Shown here piece after piece: positions 60,254-64,000 of a stretch of DNA of 64,000 bases (positions within the stretch are counted from its first letter, which is position 1; each line of letters opens with the position of its first letter). Location of the stretch: contig NC_019702.1 of NCBI RefSeq assembly GCF_000317085.1, positions 2,696,394 to 2,760,393 of the forward strand, in the 5' to 3' direction. Origin of the DNA: Synechococcus sp. PCC 7502. Lineage in GTDB: Bacteria > Cyanobacteriota > Cyanobacteriia > Pseudanabaenales > Pseudanabaenaceae. The translations under genes and the position numbers were made by a program. The notes below the pieces were generated by a model that saw only the letters and a program-made list of their open reading frames with translations, was not told the DNA's origin and did no database searches.

Positions 60254-62131
60254 CTATTTTTTTGCAGTTACATCAGATGGAGAAACAAAGTTTTCAATGG
60301 CAACTCCCGCCAATGCCTTTTCCATAAAATTTCGCCAAATTGGAGCCACATAAACTCCACCAGTTACGCCATGGGACATTTGGGAGTAGTCATCATTACC
60401 AATCCAAATCGCTGTTGCTAGCTGTGGCACATAGCCCACAAACCAAGCGTCACGAAAATCAGAAGTAGTTCCAGTTTTTCCTGCGACGGGACGACCACCA
60501 CTTAAAATAGCCTGAGTCCCGGTTCCACTTGTAATCACGCCCCTTAAAACATCTGTAACTTCAGCAACCGCATAGGGATCAAGTACTAAAGTCGGCTTAG
60601 GACTATTGTCTAAAACCACCTTACCCGTACTATCCGTAACTCTTGCTATCAGAGTGATTTTATTTTTATAACCCCCATTGGCAAAAGTAGCATAGGCACC
60701 TGCTGTTTCTAATAAAGTTAAGTCTGCTGAGCCTAGGGGCAAAGATACCACTGGATCAAGGGGACTGACAATTCCCAGCTTCCGACAATCTGCAATCACC
60801 TTTTTTAAGCCCACAAATTGTCCTAACTTAATTGCTGGAATATTTCTAGACATTGCCACAGCCTGACGAATACTGATGCCGCCCATAAAAGTATTATCAT
60901 AGTTGCGCGGAGAATATAATTCATTCCCATCGGGATAATTTACGGGTGAGTCATCGATCACCGAGTCTGGAGTATAGTTACCCGTACTAAAAGCTGAGTA
61001 ATAAACAAAAGGTTTAAAAGTAGAGCCAATTTGTCGTCTTGATTGCACTGCCCGATTAAATTGATTCTGCTCGTAGGAGCCAACCCCTCCCACTAGTGCT
61101 TTCACAAATCCAGTCTTTGGATCAACCGCCACAAGTGCAATTTGCTTGGCGTTAGCACCATAGTTTTGTAAATCCCTATGCCCTTGGTTTATAACTTGCT
61201 CAGCAATGCGTTGCAATTTTAAATCAATGGTCGTCTGCACTCGTAAACCACCCTTTAACAGCAAGTCCTGTCCAAATTTTTCTACTAACTCTGATGAAAC
61301 GGCTTGGCTAACGTAGGGAACCTGACTGGCTTGATACGAGGTACCTTTTCCTAGTTTAATCTCCGCAGCCTTGGCAGCTTTAACTTCTGCAGGCGTTGCC
61401 CATCCTAATTCTTCTAATCTGTCCAAGACCAGACCTTGTCGAAATTTTGCCGTTTTATAGTTATCCAAAGGATTAAATACGGAAGGTGCTTGCACCACTC
61501 CTGCCATCATCGCCGCTTCTGCTAAGGTTAAATCTGCCGCACTCTTGTTAAAGTAATTTTGGGCAGCAGTTTCCGCTCCATTGGTATTTCTGCCCCAATA
61601 CACTTGGTTTAGATACATCTCTAAAATTTGATCTTTAGTAAAAACCTGCTCGATTCGCATTGCTAAGACTGCTTCAGCAACCTTGCGATTAATACTGCGC
61701 TCTGAAGAGAGAAATAGGTTTTTTACCAGTTGTTGGGTAAGAGTAGAACCACCCTCTAGGGTTTCTCTTGATCTCAAATTAACTAGGGTAGCTCTGATAA
61801 TCCCCGCTGGATTAATTCCATTATGGGAATAGAAGTAAGCATCCTCGATCGCCAAGATTGAACGCTTTAGATTAGGTGATATTCGACTTAGGGGAACTAC
61901 TTCCCGATTCACATCTCCGTGCAGACGAGCTATGAGCTCACCATTAATATCATAAAAATAAGAGGTCTCAGCGGGAGTGTAGCCTTTCAGTATGCGAACA
62001 TCGGGCAAGTCATTAAAGCTAACTGCTAAACCAACTAAGGCACCTGCTAGGGCTGAACCACCTATTAACATCCCCCCTAGGCAGAGATTACCAAGGTTTC
62101 TCGTGACTTGTTTAAATACTGCTGTTGCCAT
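60254..62131 (-). CDS. Class A penicillin-binding protein (PBP1-type)
   Basis: A bifunctional peptidoglycan synthase. The 625-residue protein has an N-terminal membrane anchor (LCLGGMLIGGSALAGALVGL), a GT51 glycosyltransferase domain (AIEDAYFYSHNGINP, GGSTLTQQLVKNLF, EMYLNQVYWG) and a transpeptidase domain with SxxK in QIGSTFKPFVYYS, SxN in AMSRNIPAIK, and the KTGTTSD motif near residue 575. It is complete and of normal length. Which of the several cyanobacterial class A proteins it equals cannot be told from this alone. Confidence 0.95.
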   Translation of the reverse strand: MATAVFKQVTRNLGNLCLGGMLIGGSALAGALVGLAVSFNDLPDVRILKGYTPAETSYFYDINGELIARLHGDVNREVVPLSRISPNLKRSILAIEDAYFYSHNGINPAGIIRATLVNLRSRETLEGGSTLTQQLVKNLFLSSERSINRKVAEAVLAMRIEQVFTKDQILEMYLNQVYWGRNTNGAETAAQNYFNKSAADLTLAEAAMMAGVVQAPSVFNPLDNYKTAKFRQGLVLDRLEELGWATPAEVKAAKAAEIKLGKGTSYQASQVPYVSQAVSSELVEKFGQDLLLKGGLRVQTTIDLKLQRIAEQVINQGHRDLQNYGANAKQIALVAVDPKTGFVKALVGGVGSYEQNQFNRAVQSRRQIGSTFKPFVYYSAFSTGNYTPDSVIDDSPVNYPDGNELYSPRNYDNTFMGGISIRQAVAMSRNIPAIKLGQFVGLKKVIADCRKLGIVSPLDPVVSLPLGSADLTLLETAGAYATFANGGYKNKITLIARVTDSTGKVVLDNSPKPTLVLDPYAVAEVTDVLRGVITSGTGTQAILSGGRPVAGKTGTTSDFRDAWFVGYVPQLATAIWIGNDDYSQMSHGVTGGVYVAPIWRNFMEKALAGVAIENFVSPSDVTAKK

Positions 62132-62295
62132 ATCTGCTGGGCTAAATTAACGCAAACATTACCCGTTCTGAGATTAAAGTTTAGCAAAGATTCTAAAAAT
62201 CAAGTTCTAAAAATTAAAGAGGTAGAGTATTAAGCCCCAACCTCTTATGAAAAATAAAACCAAAAATAAATCAGAAATAAACTAGTTAGACAGAA

Positions 62296-63816
<1,521 letters not shown>

Positions 63817-63839
63817 TTACTCAATACTTTTATATTCAA

Positions 63840-64000
63840 CTAAATATTTGCCAATAAGCCAGTGGTTAAACGCCGAAGCTGTCCCCGAAGACTGGCATCA
63901 ATTACCTGCGAACCAACTTTAATAATTACCCCACCGATCAAATCTGGATTAAGCTTAATTGCCAGTTCAACACTCGCCGCTCCAGTTAATTCCAGAACTT
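63840..64000 (-). CDS. atpH: ATP synthase F1 subunit delta, C-terminal part (partial)
   Basis: The frame is open at the right window edge and ends at TAG 63840-63842, 29 bp before the atpA start. It reads [20 protein letters not shown] then [20 protein letters not shown], the conserved C-terminal block of the delta (OSCP) subunit, which links F1 to the peripheral stalk. Only about the last 52 residues are in the window. Confidence 0.95.
   Translation of the reverse strand, partial: VLELTGAASVELAIKLNPDLIGGVIIKVGSQVIDASLRGQLRRLTTGLLANI

Overview
The window is chromosomal DNA of an AT-rich, non-marine-type cyanobacterium, possibly Pseudanabaena-like (the genus is a guess). The evidence is psbI (photosystem II), homogentisate phytyltransferase, the cyanobacterial atpH-atpA order, a DUF3285 gene beside recF, and many copies of the HIP1 octamer GCGATCGC.

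Layout. 1-2.4 kb is a graveyard of insertion sequences (IS) in which pieces of IS1-family and IS982-family elements have broken up the atpR-atpB part of an alternative Na+-type F-ATPase (N-ATPase) operon. 2.4-13.5 kb holds housekeeping and accessory genes: an orphan modA, an oligopeptide permease subunit, a two-piece allophanate hydrolase, a large AT-rich DUF2779 nuclease-like protein, hpt, a MAPEG protein, a GTPase and an acidic pentapeptide-repeat protein. 13.8-21.3 kb is a nested transposon block. A miniature element holds an IS5-type element that itself holds an IS630 element. A degenerate IS982 copy holds a second IS5 copy carrying a 16-bp deletion. There are also a truncated IS982 joined to the tail of an ABC exporter gene, an IS701 element, an IS701 fragment, a 111-bp miniature element with IS1 ends, and a broken ankyrin gene. 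Only a cupin gene and an S4-domain gene look intact there.

21.3-31.4 kb is core metabolism: purF, dgkA, ybeY, recF, a lytic transglycosylase, argD and a Uma2-type nuclease. 31.5-37.8 kb is a signalling cluster: a receiver-like protein, a STAS antagonist, an RsbU-type phosphatase fused to an RsbW-like kinase domain, and a GGDEF-EAL protein. 37.8-47.2 kb has uppP, an FAD oxidoreductase without its usual SelD half, a double glycosyltransferase, an LD-carboxypeptidase, dxr and an O-antigen-type ABC ATPase. 47.2-48.6 kb is a small inserted segment flanked by 91-bp direct repeats of the 3' end of a dehydrogenase gene; it carries a DUF4145 gene. 48.6-64 kb has a metallophosphatase, an acyl-CoA ligase, an oligopeptide-binding lipoprotein, a MacB-type ATPase, a VanX-type dipeptidase, a Wzc-type tyrosine kinase, an ABC exporter, psbI, trpF, a class A penicillin-binding protein, atpA and the end of atpH.

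Cell-envelope functions recur (uppP, LD-carboxypeptidase, VanX-like, Slt, PBP1, Wzc, Wzt-like), but they are scattered rather than in one operon. All identifications come from reading motifs; no database search was run.
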